Shown one piece after another: positions 1 to 12,205 of a stretch of DNA of 64,000 bases. Each line of letters begins with the position of its first letter. Within the stretch, counting starts at the first letter, position 1. Below the pieces are notes generated by a model that was given only the letters and a program-made list of their open reading frames with translations, was not told where the DNA came from and made no database searches. Position numbers and translations under genes: made by a program. Source of the DNA: Leptodontidium sp. MPI-SDFR-AT-0119 (Eukaryota > Ascomycota > Leotiomycetes > Helotiales > Leptodontidiaceae); assembly GCA_020726505.1 (NCBI GenBank), contig JAHLEZ010000005.1:1612001-1676000 (forward strand), read 5' to 3'.

Positions 1-1589
1 AGTCCATCGTGCCTAGCAAATGTTAGCAAGCACCGAGAAAGTGTCCGAAACAAACTTACCCATGCCCCATGTCTTTCCATCATACTCCAAGTATTTGCCT
101 TCGATGTTATACCACTCGCCCTTCATGAAACTAGCCTCCTTCTCAGCAAGTTCGATCTTGAAAGCTCGTGGTTCATCGACGGAGCCGTAGGTGGTGGTGT
201 ATGCGAGCGTATTAGGCTTGTACAAGGCCCAGAGGTATTCGAAGGAAATTAGACCAGACTCCAGCATGGGGTACAAAGTCTTCTTAGTAGCAGCATAATC
301 CTTGTCGAGGTATTTGAGAAGGACCTTGAGATGCTTTCGCTTTGTCTCGTTACGCTTGATTGCCTTCTTCTTGCCCTTCTTGACCGTGACCTTCTTGTTC
401 TTGAGATCCTTGGCGAGCTTGCGGAGGTCTTCGAGGTAGAGGAATAGGAGGTTGGGGTCGACGCAAGGGGTTTCTTCTACAAGACTGACGCCCTTGACAC
501 CATCCATGACATCAGTGAGAGCTTCCTTGATCAGCTTGCTCTTGATATCAACGACAGTGGTCTAGTTGAGAGTCAGCACACATCCTTGGCTGTGACATGA
601 TGGATAGATATGCCGTGGAAGCAACACATTCGAGGGGACCAAACAGAGAAACATACCTTGTACTTTCCCTCCCAATCAAAAGTTCTCCGAACATTGAAGA
701 GGTATTGGTCATACTCAGAACTCTCCTCGTCCTCAGCAGTGTCAGTGAGCTTGTAGTTGTGGATGGTAGAATCCCACAACTGATCAACTCTCTTGAACTC
801 GAGCTTGCTGCCTCGCTTTCCTTTCTTTCTCTTATCCTTCTTGAGCTTTTTGCCTGTAGGATCGAGACCCAGGGCCGCCAGTTGCTTAGCATTTCTAGCA
901 GCTTGCAATCGTGCAGCGGCACCGCCTCCCAAACCCCCTAAACCATTTCGACGGCCACCTCTGAGCCGACCACCGAGACCAGCCTGACCAAGACCTTGTA
1001 GTTGTTGCATTTGCTGCATTTGGAGAAGCTGTTGTTGAAGATCAGCATTTGCATCAACCTCATTGTCCTCATCCTCATCTTCTGCTTCGGTCTCAGAGTC
1101 GCTATCGCTGTCTGAATCGGATTCTGAATCGGAAGATACCTAGAAACTATTAGCATATATCCTAGGAGCTCCAGATCCTAAACTTACCTCCTTGCGTGAC
1201 TTCTTCTTGGACTTGGATTTGCGTTTGTCCTTGATCTTCTTCGTCTTCTTCTTTGCCTTCCGCTTACGCTTCTCCTTCTCAGTCTCAGTTTCCGAATCCT
1301 CCTCCGACTCGCTCGAATCAGAATCACTGTCATCAGAGTCCGAGTCACTCGAGCTATCATTTGAATCGCTCTCGATGACTTCCTTCTCCTTGGCCTTCTT
1401 CGACTTTGACTTGCCAGCCTTATCTTGTTCCTTGTGTTTCTTGGACTTCTTGCACTTCGCCGTCGACTTCTCGGGGGATTTTGGTGATTTGGTCTCGACT
1501 TGTGTGCTTGAGCTTCCTTCTCCAGTGGCAGGAGCTCCGCCTTCTCTCTCGATCACCAGCTCGCTCTGACTTGTGCTGGGAGTATCCAT
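1..1589 (-). CDS. AAA+ ATPase, N-terminal part (gene truncated by window edge)
   Basis: Four exons can be followed on the minus strand: 1589-1188, 1139-657, 561-60 and 12-1, where the window cuts the gene. Each junction has a GT donor and AG acceptor and keeps the frame; the last intron (59-13) has a GCTAAC branch site. The first ~135 residues are a highly charged Ser/Asp/Glu and Lys-rich disordered region. Next comes a Gln/Leu/Gly/Arg-rich stretch, then a folded domain with motifs such as DPNLLFLYLEDLRK, WALYKPNTLAYTTTYGSVD and EGKYLEYDGKTWGMG. I recognise this as the conserved N-terminal domain (DUF7025-like) of a large fungal family of AAA+ ATPases. The ATPase core with the Walker motifs would lie beyond base 1 and is not visible. 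The cellular role of this family is poorly defined. The family assignment rests on remembered motifs; the start is the first ATG of the long open exon. Confidence 0.85.
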
Positions 1590-1598
1590 GATGCCGTT

Positions 1599-1617
1599 TG
1601 TGTGTGTGTGTGTGTGT
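1599..1617. repeat. (TG)n dinucleotide microsatellite
   Basis: About nine and a half TG units lie just upstream of the AAA+ ATPase start codon, read as CA repeats in its 5' leader. It is a probable length-variable marker; no function is claimed. Confidence 0.9.
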
Positions 1618-4600
1618 TTCGGGGCGTTGGAGGAGATAACTTGAGGTTCGGGAAGCCGCAGAGAGTTGCAGGATCTCTTGCCTAGTTGGGGAGTTGTTTG
1701 GTTGCTGCCTTGACCGTGATCGTTTTCGGTGCTAGGTATTCACTGCCTATGTAAGATCAGCTTAAAGTTCGCTATTGAGGGTTGAAGCTCCGTTGCCGGA
1801 GCATATGACAACTGTCTGTGCAAGCTGGTTCAGAGAAGGGTGTAACTTTGGAGACTTCCAATCACGAGGCAGGCCAGGCGGGCGGTGATGGGAGGAGGCA
1901 CAGGTCAGCAGGCAAATAGGCAGAGAGGCAGCTTACCTCGTTCGACTTGTGTCCTGCTTCAGCTGCACTCCGGAGTGAACAGCAGAAGGGCAGATGGATC
2001 TCTTCTTAAAGAAATCCGGGCAGCTGGGATGTCGGTGACGGTGACACGACTCAGTTGTGCCAAGTGATGGAGAAAGGCGTTGTGAAATGCACGATGAAGC
2101 GGTGCTGCAGGAGGAGGTGGAAGAGGTGCTTGTCTTTTCGGGATTGGGTGAGGCTGCACTAGCGTCACCGTATCGGCTAATCCTTGTTAACACCAACAAG
2201 GCTGAAGTGGTGGGGATCAGGGGACAGGGCTGGAAAGGCAGAATATGAAGCTCGGGATGCCCGATACGGGTCAAGGTGGAGGAAATTTGATGAGGAATAT
2301 CTCACAGATCAGGTATCAATCCCGTCAGTGTATCTGCGTCCTTCACTCTGCCTGCGGTATTGACTCACGCCGAGTAGAGGCTTGAAAGACCATGGTAAGG
2401 AGACGGGAGCTTGGACAGGCAACCGTGAGGCTGAAGTGGAGGCCTCCAATCGATTGTGGCGAAATTGCGGCCATAGCTCCGTTTGGTGAAGGAAAGGCAC
2501 CGGATTCTTACATTCAGTCTACGGGAAAGGAAACCTGTTGCCGCCGCCGCCTTCTGTTGTGATCCGTCTTTCAGCTGATGATGGGTTGAGAATGGCCAGC
2601 TTATGTTGCCGCTCCAGGCAAGCAATTCATACTTCTGGTCACCCAGGTATTTACAAGAGACTTGAGCTTGAGGCTCGATTCCAGGCAGAATCATCATTCA
2701 TGGGCATCCGAACGATAAAAATATATAGTTCTTCGCCTTTCAAACCTGCACCCAGAAACCGAGCTTTCAAGGGGCCTCAATCAATACACCAAGGCGAAAA
2801 TATCCAGGCGTCTCAGCCACATCCCTGAATATTAGACAAAAACAACATGAAATCGAGACCGGGCCTCTCCAGCTCAAACATCCATTATTACACTTCCTCG
2901 CCGAGAGCCACCCTTCCTCCATCATACCTCTGAACCCAGAACACCAAACTCAAAGCCAGAATGCGGGGGTGGAGCACAGCCACAGCTAGGTACAGATGTG
3001 GCGCAATCTAGGCGCACCACCGCCTCCTTTGGTGGGCTCGGTTAAGCTGAACTACTGCTTGCCCTTCCAAAACAAATCCAAACATTGAATTACGAAAGGC
3101 AAAGCATTTATGTAATATTAGCTACTTTTAACTTGTTTGTGAAGGAGCTGGTTTTGTTGTTGTGCAATTGGCCATCAGAGGTGCACTTAGTTTTGCTAGG
3201 CAAGGAAACTTCCTTAGTCTATTCATCGCAGCTCCAATCAATCCCAAGATCAAAGCATGCACACATGGTTCCCAGACAAAGCTAATACGTAATGCCAAAC
3301 TTACCGCGAATGATATTGGTAAATTGAATACAACGTCAATTGAGAAATGCCCAGGAAACTTTCAAGTGCCCGGAGTGAGGCAAAGCAAAGCCAGTCAGTC
3401 GATTGTCAATTTGTCTATCAAGCCTCCCTGTGATGTTTCTACAGACCTGATGATTTATAAAACCATGACTTTCCTCACCTGTCATGCTTCTTGATTCACC
3501 ATGCATACTCTGTTTCTCTCTATTTCACGGATTTGATAATCTGTGATGTTTCTGAATGCTTAGCTTTGGCCATGTTCTGCTTCTCTTTATGGTCTTCAAA
3601 ATCATATTCACTTGTCTTGCGCAGAATAACGAAACATCCTTCTCCGCGAAACCCAACGGTAATCTTTAAATGTTCTCCAGGAAAGTATTAGAGCTAATGC
3701 GGATGATAGAATAGGCTCTGACGTAAGGCAACAAGAACAAGGTGCATCAGGGCAAGATCACGGGATGAGAGAATCAAAGGACAGCTCAACTTGAAGGTAG
3801 CTCTTAACAATTTCTTGAATCTATTACGTCAATTTTACCTAATTTGTAGATGAGTTTCTAATTGCGATTTCCACTGATGTGGTTTTTGATTTCCATCCTG
3901 CTAACCTTATCATGTGATACTCAAGAGTTTGATATTGCAGGTTTTTGGGTTCTTACTAAGGACAGCAATCCTCAAAGTCTCAATAATTTCTTGAACCGGA
4001 CTGCAAAGACAACTTAAGAAATGATGGGTCGCGTTGTCTGTGTTAGATTATAATGTATGGCATAATCTCAACACGCCTGCTCTCCTCGAATTTTTTGTCG
4101 CCCTTCCAATGAAGTGATTGAGATCCATCGTCTAGTCTTATCTACTTAGCAAAAACCCACCTTCTATGCTCATTGCACCTTTAAAATTAGACAATCCAGC
4201 ACAGTCCGTCAATGAACTCCTTTCATTGGCCCAACAAGCCCTCGAAGCGCGCAGACCCTCGAAGAAAACCTCGCCTAGTCCCAATCGAGCCACCAACACA
4301 TCTCCTGTTCAAGTTATTGGTAGTTTGCAGGGGTCTGTAGCCGTGAGTCATCACTCGAATCCGTTAATGGGCTTATATATCCACCAGTTAGCGTGGAAAT
4401 TTAAAACAATAGAACCGCTATCAAGAGGACAGGGGTTAATGTCACAAAGGAGCCAAGCGAGACTCTAATCAACACATCTGGGAGGGCTTTTTAATCAGGG
4501 CTTTATGAGAGAGGACTCTGCTTCTTCTTTGAAACCAAACAGGTTCAATACAAAATCTCAACACAGACTTCCAACTCAATCGTCCCTCGACACAACTCCA

Positions 4601-4819
4601 CCTCTACATCTTCAAGTACAATTGCACATAAATTCCTGCCTATCAACCAATCTCAAACAACCTCAAGTCTACCTCATCGACTTCTACAACATCACTAATT
4701 CTAATCTCCCTTACATCAGCAATAAGTTCAACTTTACCAAATACCAACCCTTCAATAGTCACCAGACCCCCCGGCTCTAATACAAGAAGACAATTACTAA
4801 TTTGAGGCCTCAACAGAGA
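1618..4819. other. Intergenic region between the AAA+ ATPase and the first disordered-protein gene
   Basis: No gene is supportable here. Short open frames exist on both strands at 1.9-2.8 kb, but none has a family motif or a consistent splice model. From about 3.0 to 4.1 kb the DNA is AT-rich with many stops in all frames. One open frame at 4166-4468 (plus) begins with a leucine/alanine-rich helix-like stretch and then becomes Ser/Pro/Thr-rich; it could be a small protein or part of the leader of the downstream gene, but nothing beyond its openness supports it. The 4.5-4.8 kb part is CA-rich, as expected for a fungal promoter and 5' leader. Confidence 0.6.
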
Positions 4820-5729
4820 ATGGAAGGGCGGGTCCCACATCCCAAAATCAAAATCCCTGGTCGAATCCCTTACGTCTACGCCCCAAGGAAGAGAGGTCCA
4901 ACTCTCTACAACACATACGACCAACAGCCAGAGGAAGAGGGTGCGGGTGAGGGCGACGGTCAGCCCAATCCGGACCAAGCCGACGACGACGACGAGGACA
5001 TTCCCATGGGAAAGGGTCGTCAATCCCTATCCCCATCCCCTTCCACTCGCCCTGGCTCTACTCCCCCAACTCCCCACAGAGGCCGAGACCAAGCTCAAAC
5101 TCCTCCACACCGTCGCCGCTACTCGGGGGAGGGCTTCGGTATGCACTATCCAGGCACCCCTGATCGCGGTCGAAGTGCAAGTCGAGACGGATTTCAAGCA
5201 CCCCAACCCCCACCCTATGCTCCTCATCGCGCCCCTTCTCATGTCCACCAGAACATATCTGGCACTCACCAACACTCATCCCCAACCCAATACGACACCG
5301 ATACTGAGACAGATAACCCGATGCCAGTCCGCCCAGACAAGCCACACGGCTTCAAGTTACAAGGACTCACCGGCTTCGCAAGGAAGCTCACAGGCTTGCC
5401 AGTGGATCCTACTGGTACGGATTCAGGTGCCATGAAGCTCGCTAGTCAGAACGGCAGTGCGGACTTTGAGGAGGTTCTGGAGAAGTAAGTCCTCCCTTCT
5501 ATCCTTTGAACATATATTCTATGTGTTGAGGATTTGATTACTAACTTATTTTGTTTTATGATTTAGAGCTGCTGCGTTCCTTAATACCGATCTGGATAGT
5601 GTTGCCTATGCGCGACTCGATTCGATTGGTGAGTGGAAGAGATACGCGGAGGAACTGGAGGTTTACATTAGGAAGTTGAAGAGAAAGGGTAGGCCGAGGG
5701 AGGGTGATTATGAGGATGAAGTCGTTTGA
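4820..5729 (+). CDS. Hypothetical disordered protein with C-terminal coiled-coil-like helix
   Basis: Two exons, 4820-5484 and 5567-5729, are joined by an intron with GTAAGT donor, CTAAC branch site and TAG acceptor; the predicted product is 275 aa. The start is the first in-frame ATG; the six codons upstream lack one. Residues ~1-200 are low complexity, rich in Pro, Ser, His, Arg and Asp, with an acidic patch (DDDDED) and repeated TP/SP dipeptides. After the intron a charged helical segment follows (roughly AAAFLNTDLDSVAYARLD, then EWKRYAEELEVYIRKLKRK), which looks like a coiled coil. I do not recognise the family. The next plus-strand gene (7672-9269) has a similar layout, with its last intron splitting a Lys codon in the same phase, so the two may be diverged paralogs. 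Nothing in the sequence shows its function. Confidence 0.72.
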
Positions 5730-7436
5730 GTCAACTCTAGACGCGCCATCTTCAAGGTGCATTTTACTGGTCTAGAAGCACTTCAATGGAATGAAAGCAC
5801 CTTTAAAACAAGAAAAACTCTTGAGTAAAACTGTGAATGGGATTCATATATGTATCCGGCATCATGAACTACAACGACAATCAAGTGGTTCGCAGGAATA
5901 AGAGTACACCTAAGCGAGCCTTATTTCGAGGGGCTCAAATGTCTTCCATCTACTTAACACCTAATCTCCCATCTATATATAATCCTATGACGTCCAAATC
6001 ACCAAGTCATAACTTCTTGCTAAATCTCTTTTCTTTCCAGAAACTTTGATCATAGAAATTTTAATCATAACCTGTCCAACTCCTCCTACCTCAACAATCA
6101 CTCCGTCGACTCCAGTAAACAAACACTGTGGTGAGGAGTACTCCTCGATATTTCTTCGTCACCTGACCAAACAGACTTTCCCGACAATCCATACTCTTCA
6201 GATATGTGATATCTTGAGAGTACTCAAATAAAGAAACCAAGCATAATTTTAAAGCAGCCTGCTAGTATTACTAGAGGAGTTGGTTTTACGACAAGTTTCT
6301 AAACCTATGGGGTAGCTGAGCGGCACTTCTCAACGTTTTGAGCACCGACAAAGTCCGAGTGACTAAAATAAGTTCGTTTTCCTCAGCAGAATTTATAAGG
6401 GTTGTATTTGTGTGTCTTAGAGCTCATTAATCAAGCACTCTTATTTACATCTGCAAACAATGAGGTTATTGCATGAACAAGGTGATTAGGTTCGGCGAAA
6501 TGCTCTGCTTCACTTACTAAACAATGACTTTACATTAACTGAATAGTGCATGATAACAAATCAAATTCATATCCAAGATAATAAATCATTTCTGGCAATA
6601 AGTAGGTGGTTGTCGCAAAACTTGTCGAGATGGTATAGTGAAGTTAAATGGATCACTCAAAGCACATATAGCCTTGGCGAACGCCTTTTGAACTGGGCCG
6701 TGCAGTAAACTTGGTTGAATCGAAACGGCCACAATGATAGCCAAGCCTTATAGTGACTGTGATGTCGCGTATATCCTAACCGCTTGCAACAACACACATG
6801 AGTCATCCAGATGTATGATTATTGAATAGATGGGCCACGGCTACCTCAGAAGTGACTCTCTTGACTGACTTGGCCATTGTACAATAGACATTTAAAGTCT
6901 TTGACGCTCTCGGGTAATTGATTAACACTTAGTATACCAATCGTCTTAAACTTTGCTTAAGAGCCTTCATATTATGCCAAAGAAGATGGTCTTGGCGCCG
7001 TCTCTCGCTAAAGCGACCGAATTTCCTAGTGTAAACAAAGTGAATGCCCAATGACGCATGGACCCTCCCGTCTCCAGAACAACTCAGATGGCAATTGATT
7101 ACTCAGTATGAATCATACGATATACAATGCAGACCTCGCTAAACAGGCTGGTGCGCGCTGCAATATTGGAGGTGTATATAAAATCTCGACTTCCTGACTG
7201 CATACTCCGTCCTTCTTCCTCTTCCTTCCACAAGCAATTGAGATTTGATCCTGGATCCACTTCCGCACTGTACTACCAATTGTTTTTAATTACATACCCG
7301 TACTGTACAACAAGGACTTCAATTCTCTCGCAACCAAGCATATACCAGTCGGCATTCCACCTTGCTTCAATTAGCAGCCTGTCTCACTGCTCTCCAGGAG
7401 GCAGTGTTCGTGGAAGCATCCTGTATCGCATCCTTT
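5730..7436. other. AT-rich intergenic region
   Basis: No gene is seen. The sequence is AT-rich with frequent stops on both strands. The open frame at 7127-7513 overlaps what looks like the 5' leader of the next gene and has no recognisable protein character. Confidence 0.6.
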
Positions 7437-7524
7437 GTAAGTCCTATCTATCCCTTTACCTCCCATTTTTTCTGCTTTTCTTCAAGTCCCATTCCTTGAG
7501 ATTTACGAATTAACATCTTTTCAG
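7437..7524 (+). other. Probable 5'-leader intron
   Basis: A GTAAGT donor at 7437, a TTAAC-like branch site and a pyrimidine-rich TTTTCAG acceptor ending at 7524 define an 88-nt candidate intron about 150 nt upstream of the ATG at 7672. It fits the size and signals of the other introns in the window. It would lie wholly in the 5' untranslated region. Confidence 0.55.
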
Positions 7525-7671
7525 AGACCAAGGATTCTCCTCTCCGACAATCTCGCGCCTTCTAAGCAACCTCTCATCCTTCCGAAAACCTTTAAGCAAC
7601 CTCTTAAATCGTTTGTACATACCTGTACTCCAAGAACGAAGCCCGCGATACTCGCAAACCCAACATAGAAG

Positions 7672-9269
7672 ATGTCCGACCGTAGACAACCTGTGACCCG
7701 AAATTCCGGGATCAAGAATCGAGGCAGGCACCGACCTACTCCCTACAAAACCAATCGCAACCAAGCCAACAATGACTCCGAAGATGAAGATCCAGAACTC
7801 AAGCCATATGTCTGGGATCCACGACCAAAGAGCTTCAAAGGACCAACAAAAGCACAACTGACAGAGCGACAATTCAACCCAACGTCCGTACTTCCATTGA
7901 GTCCAGACTCCCAATGCAGGAATTGGGAAGCAGGTCAGAGAAGGAAGGAAAAGGAGCATAATGCTCGGATGCAGTCTCTGCTTGCTGAGAGAAAGAGATA
8001 TCGTGCTCGAGAAGCAGATGAGCATAAGGATGATGCTGATATGGATCATGGGGTCGAGGACCAATATAAATACCAAGACCACCCACCAAGACGATACAAT
8101 CCTCAACTAGCACGGCCTAGAAAGAATATCCGAGATGAGGAGCCAAACGAATTCGAGGACAGATACGAAGCCTCTCCACCAAGACGCTACGCTCCTCAAC
8201 CTGAGCGACGAAAGAGACCTATCTGGGATGAGGAGTTAGACGAAGAAGCCCCTACTCAAAAGTCCACCCGGGCATCCAAGCAACAAAAGAAGAATGATGC
8301 CAGAAGCCAGTCTTCCTACGCACCTTCACCCCCTCGGCCCTCTCAATGTCCGCAAAGTCCGACTCGACGCCCACCCCGTCCAGTACAAGAGTGGCGCCCA
8401 CCACAGAACCGGTTCCGTCACAAGTCGCCATCGGATGGACATGAATTGTCTTCTTCTTATCCTCGTTCGGAACAAAGCCACCCCTCGAATCCATACTTCA
8501 AAGCTGCCGGAGAAGATAGGTACTCTCATCCTGGTCAAATTGTTCCCCAGCCTCCTAAAGGTGGTCCTCGGGTGCACACCAGTTTCTCCCCTGCTGCAGC
8601 CTCTCCACGTCCTCGTCCTCAAGGTACACCAGAGCCCTAAGCTCGGATGACACCAGACAGGTCCTCCCCCGATCTTCCTCTTTTTGTTTCCCAATCCCCT
8701 CGGGTTGAGGAAAGCTGGCCAAAAGCTGCGGTCAAGGATGAGTGTGAGGATAGATCTAGTCTCAGGAGTCCATTGCGTTCTTCCCCCACTCATGAATCTC
8801 GATCTATGGAAAACACCTCAGGAAATAAAGACGAAGGCCCGGCCACAGATATGACTGACCTACAATGTCTTGACTTCAAGAAAGGCATCCTCACTCCAAT
8901 CGAAGTGGTAATGGGGGCCTCGATCAAGGATATAGATGTCACCAGCCAAGTTGGAGCAGAGGGGACGAAGATGAATATGAACAAAATGTTCAGCAAGTAA
9001 GTCATCCTCACCTCTATACTTTACTTTGAAGGAAGGAAAGAAGGAACTAACAAGCACACTACAGGATCGAGCTTGGCACGAAGAAAACGCTTGATGCGCC
9101 ACTAGACGACCTCGCTCTGGTGCAGAAGAAAGGCTTCTTGACTCTCAAAAAGGATTACCGACAAGCCATCAACAAGGTTGAGAAGTACGACGAAGAGATT
9201 GGGGACAAGGATCGTGAAATTGCTCGTCTGGAGAAGATTCTCGAGAGGGAAGAACGGGGTCGTAGATAA
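7672..9269 (+). pseudogene. Disordered coiled-coil protein gene interrupted by an in-frame stop
   Basis: An open frame from ATG 7672 encodes 322 residues rich in Arg, Pro, Ser, Asp and Glu, with a repeated PPRRY motif, and stops at TAA 8638-8640. The same frame then stays open from 8641 to a GTAAGT donor at 8997. A CTAAC-containing intron (8997-9064) joins it to 9065-9269, which encodes a charged coiled-coil-like tail (KKDYRQAINKVEKYDEEI, then DREIARLEKILERE). Frame continuity on both sides of the stop suggests one gene broken by a nonsense change. Alternatives are a translated 322-aa protein plus a separate downstream frame starting at 8647, or splicing around the stop. The only in-frame short removal (donor 8624, CAG acceptor 8656) would be a 33-nt intron, shorter than any other here. 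The last intron is phase 2 in a Lys codon, as in the gene at 4820-5729. Function is unknown. Confidence 0.55.
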
Positions 9270-10385
9270 ATACATCAAGACGGATGGGTTCTGCCGTAGT
9301 GGGAAGACAACCCCCCAAGATGTGGGAAAACATCGACGGTTATCAATGAATAGTACGCGAGATGATAATAAAATACAAATTTCGGGAATTCATGATTCTG
9401 TAGCAAATGCATCCTCGTACTTTCCCTCTAACTTTTTTGAATCTAGATTATATAGCAGAGGATAATCAATGGCCTATACATGCCTTTTTGACTAAAGAAA
9501 CCGAATTCTGGCGTTCTTGGTATTGCTCAGCTGATGCTGAAGGCTGTCGCGAGAGAATGAGGGGTTTTTGTAAGAGTGTGATTGATTGTATTCAAGGAAG
9601 TATGAATGGATCGGAAAAGGAGGGTATTGTGAGAATTCTGGGGAATGCAACTTTTATGGACATCGGCTATTCGGCGGGGTAGGCTCTGGAGTTCCAATTC
9701 AGCCTCTGTCCCGATTCCAAAATATTCTCATGACTCCCGTTTCGCCCACGCTCTTAAACACCAGACCATATAATCTATTCTGTTAACATCGAGTGCGTCG
9801 TGATGTCCGTATAGGTTGTTCCGATTGAGCTGATGGAAGTATTGGTGGGAAATTCCTCACAGACGATGACCATATAGGGATTAAGCAGAGGAAGAACAGT
9901 CCCACAAACATACACAGAGGTAAAATTTCAGACGTCACCAAGTCACGCGATTTCAGTTATAGTAACATAGTTTTGAAAGCACCCATGTTTGTATCAAGTG
10001 CTTCTGCACAAGTATGAATGCACGTATAGTGCTCGCCCCGATGTGCAACTGCTCTGTCCTCAACATCTCCTAGCAATGCAAAACAGACATGAATACGCAG
10101 AAAATAACCCCATTTTGCAAAGTGGCCCAGAGTATCGTCAAGTGACTTGCGAGCGAATCCGCATCAAGCAACGAGAAATGAAAACAAATTCAGATCCCGC
10201 ACGCGAGAATTGACGAGCAAGCAATAGAAGACAGTGGTGAAGATAGAAAGAAAGAAGCAAGAAAGGAAAGCTAGACCTCCAAATCCTCCGGAAACAAATG
10301 AACCAGAATCAAGGGATTGGCGAAGGCGTGTGATACAAGAGAGACCGAGGGAATCAACAAAGTACCGAGCCGAAGTCCAGTCCAT
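9270..10385. other. Intergenic region
   Basis: No gene is seen. Short frames at 9178-9786 and 9989-10213 have no family motifs, and the first overlaps the end of the preceding gene in another frame. It probably holds the 3' end of that gene and the 3' untranslated region of the convergent Myb-like gene. Confidence 0.6.
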
Positions 10386-11568
10386 CTATTCCTCCATGGC
10401 GTCAGCCTCAACTTCGTCCTCGACATGACCGTTACCATTGGCGGCAGCAGGCTCGTCGGCGACTGTAAGGTTCTCCATGTCTTCATCAACCTCCTCAACA
10501 GCGGCTGGTACGATGTACTCGCCCTTATCATTGATTTGGTCTGTGCGAATTTTAGCTTGAGCCCTGGAAAGTTGGGAGCATTCACATACTGTTCTTCTTC
10601 ATGTAGGCCCATTTCTTCTCAATGGCTGCACCCTTGTAATCATCACCACCGGCGGCCTTGACTCTCTCACCAATCTTGTTCCAGGCATCGGCCTTGATCT
10701 TCTTGATGGCAACCTCGGTCTCCTCGTCGACGATCTTCTTGGCATCAGAGATCAATAGAAGCTGGAGTATAACCGTCAGCAACATAATCACAATGTTCAT
10801 GGCGGAGTTTTTAAACTTACATCCTCATCCTTGAAGTCCTGGGAAACAGCCTCAAGTCTAGGATAACGCTTGCGGATAGAGTCCTTGCCAGGCTTCTTTC
10901 CGGACAACTCAGCCCAAGCGTTCTCAATCTCAATCCATCCCTTGTTGGCCTTGCGCATGTTAACGATCAACTTGTCCTCCTCGGTGAACTCGGCCCAGCA
11001 CTCGGGGAACTTGACGGCAGCTGCCTTGGCGCGCTTGTCAGGAGTTTCACCAGGAGCAGCCTTTGGCTTCTTTGTTGGGGTCTCGCCATCAGCGGCCTTG
11101 ACTGGACCACGCTTCTTGCCGGAAGACTTCGCACCACCATTGGTAGCTGGAGTTGTCATGTTGACATCACCATTCTCAGCACCAGTTGGAGTGGCGGGAG
11201 TAGCTGGAGTAGCATCACCCTTCTTCTTGTTGGGACCACGCTTCTTTGGAGCGGCGGCCTGTTTTTACATCAGCGGAGTCAGAAGAAACGGAGTGTCAGG
11301 ATGAGCAGACCTTTGGGGTAGTTGGCTCCTCGGCATCAGCTTCTTCACCCTCCTTTGGCTTCACATTCTCCTTCTTGACTGGAGTCTTGCGGGGGTTCTT
11401 AACCTTGGCGGGGGTCTCTGTCTCACCATCACCAGAAACGACGTCTCCATTCTCACCATCCTCAGCGACGACCTTTGATTTCTTGACTGGGGTCTTTCTG
11501 GCCGGCTTGACCTTGGTTGGGGTTTCGGTGACTGGTGTGGTAGCATTTGGAGCGATTTCGTCAGCCAT
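10386..11568 (-). CDS. Myb/SANT-like DNA-binding nuclear protein
   Basis: Minus-strand exons 11568-11311, 11258-10821, 10761-10590 and 10540-10386 give about 340 aa. The N-terminal ~150 residues are Lys/Pro/Ala/Thr-rich with repeated KTPVKK and PKKRGP motifs, typical of basic chromatin-binding tails. A Myb-like domain follows: W-x-EFTEEDKLIVNMRKANKGW, then IRKRYPRLEA, spanning the second exon boundary. Next is a helix ending in IEKKWAYMKK and an acidic tail ending DAMEE. The last intron is ambiguous: GTATGT at 10589 can pair with a CAG at 10541 (49 nt, with a CTAAA branch; preferred) or at 10505 (85 nt). The nearest CAG (10564) would leave only 26 nt and the wrong frame. A CAG acceptor with a CTGAC branch site lies immediately before the ATG at 11568, so an upstream exon is spliced to it (see 12206-12295). 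Family call is from motif pattern only. Confidence 0.75.
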
Positions 11569-11959
11569 CTGAACGAGAGAATGATGTCAGCGGTGTGCCT
11601 TATGCGTGTGTGTTGAATGAGAGAAGGAAAGAGTAGATCGAGACCATGTATTAGTATGACAGAACAGAAGCAGAGCTGAACAGATCCAAGTCCTCGGATA
11701 ACGAGTTGAGGAAGCGTGCAACAATCTTGATGATGCAAGAAAGGGACCGCGAATGTGGAGAGCAAAATCGCAGTGATGTACAAGAATTGTGGGTGGGAGA
11801 AGAGTGCAGGGAGAATTATGGTTGTGCTGTGTTGAGGAAAGGAAGGATGGCTCGCGTCGCGGAGGCGACTATTTGTTTTGTTTTGACTGGAGTGGGGCGG
11901 GGTAGGATGGAAAATGAAAAGTGAACAACTGATGAGATCGGAAACCAACTCACTCCTTT

Positions 11960-11997
11960 GGGGGGGGGGGGGGGGGGGGGGGGGGGGCCGGGGGGGG
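11960..11997. repeat. 28-base G homopolymer plus second G8 run
   Basis: Twenty-eight consecutive G residues (11960-11987) are followed by CC and eight more G (11990-11997). On the minus strand this is a C run inside the candidate long intron or leader of the Myb-like gene. It could form a G-quadruplex, could be a hypervariable tract, or could mark an assembly or sequencing artefact; the sequence alone cannot decide. Confidence 0.95.
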
Positions 11998-12205
11998 CTG
12001 GAAAAGGAGATAAATTGCAGGCAATCAAGAGCTCAAACAGATCGAGGGCACGAATAATCATGTTTCGATCTGCTACAGCTGGAAACGCAATGCCATCTCA
12101 ATCGCAGGCATTGCACTGCATAGATCGGGCAAGAGGAGGGCTCTGGAGTACAGCTCGTCTCAAATGCGTATTGATGAGATCGAAAGGAAAGAATGGTGCA
12201 CTTAC

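Noticed and set aside
1885..2830. Several overlapping open frames of 60-113 codons on both strands
   Set aside because: No motifs, no consistent splice signals, and the frames overlap each other.
4505..4780. Open frame of 91 codons upstream of the first disordered-protein gene
   Set aside because: CA-rich, leader-like composition just before a good ATG; more likely 5' untranslated sequence.
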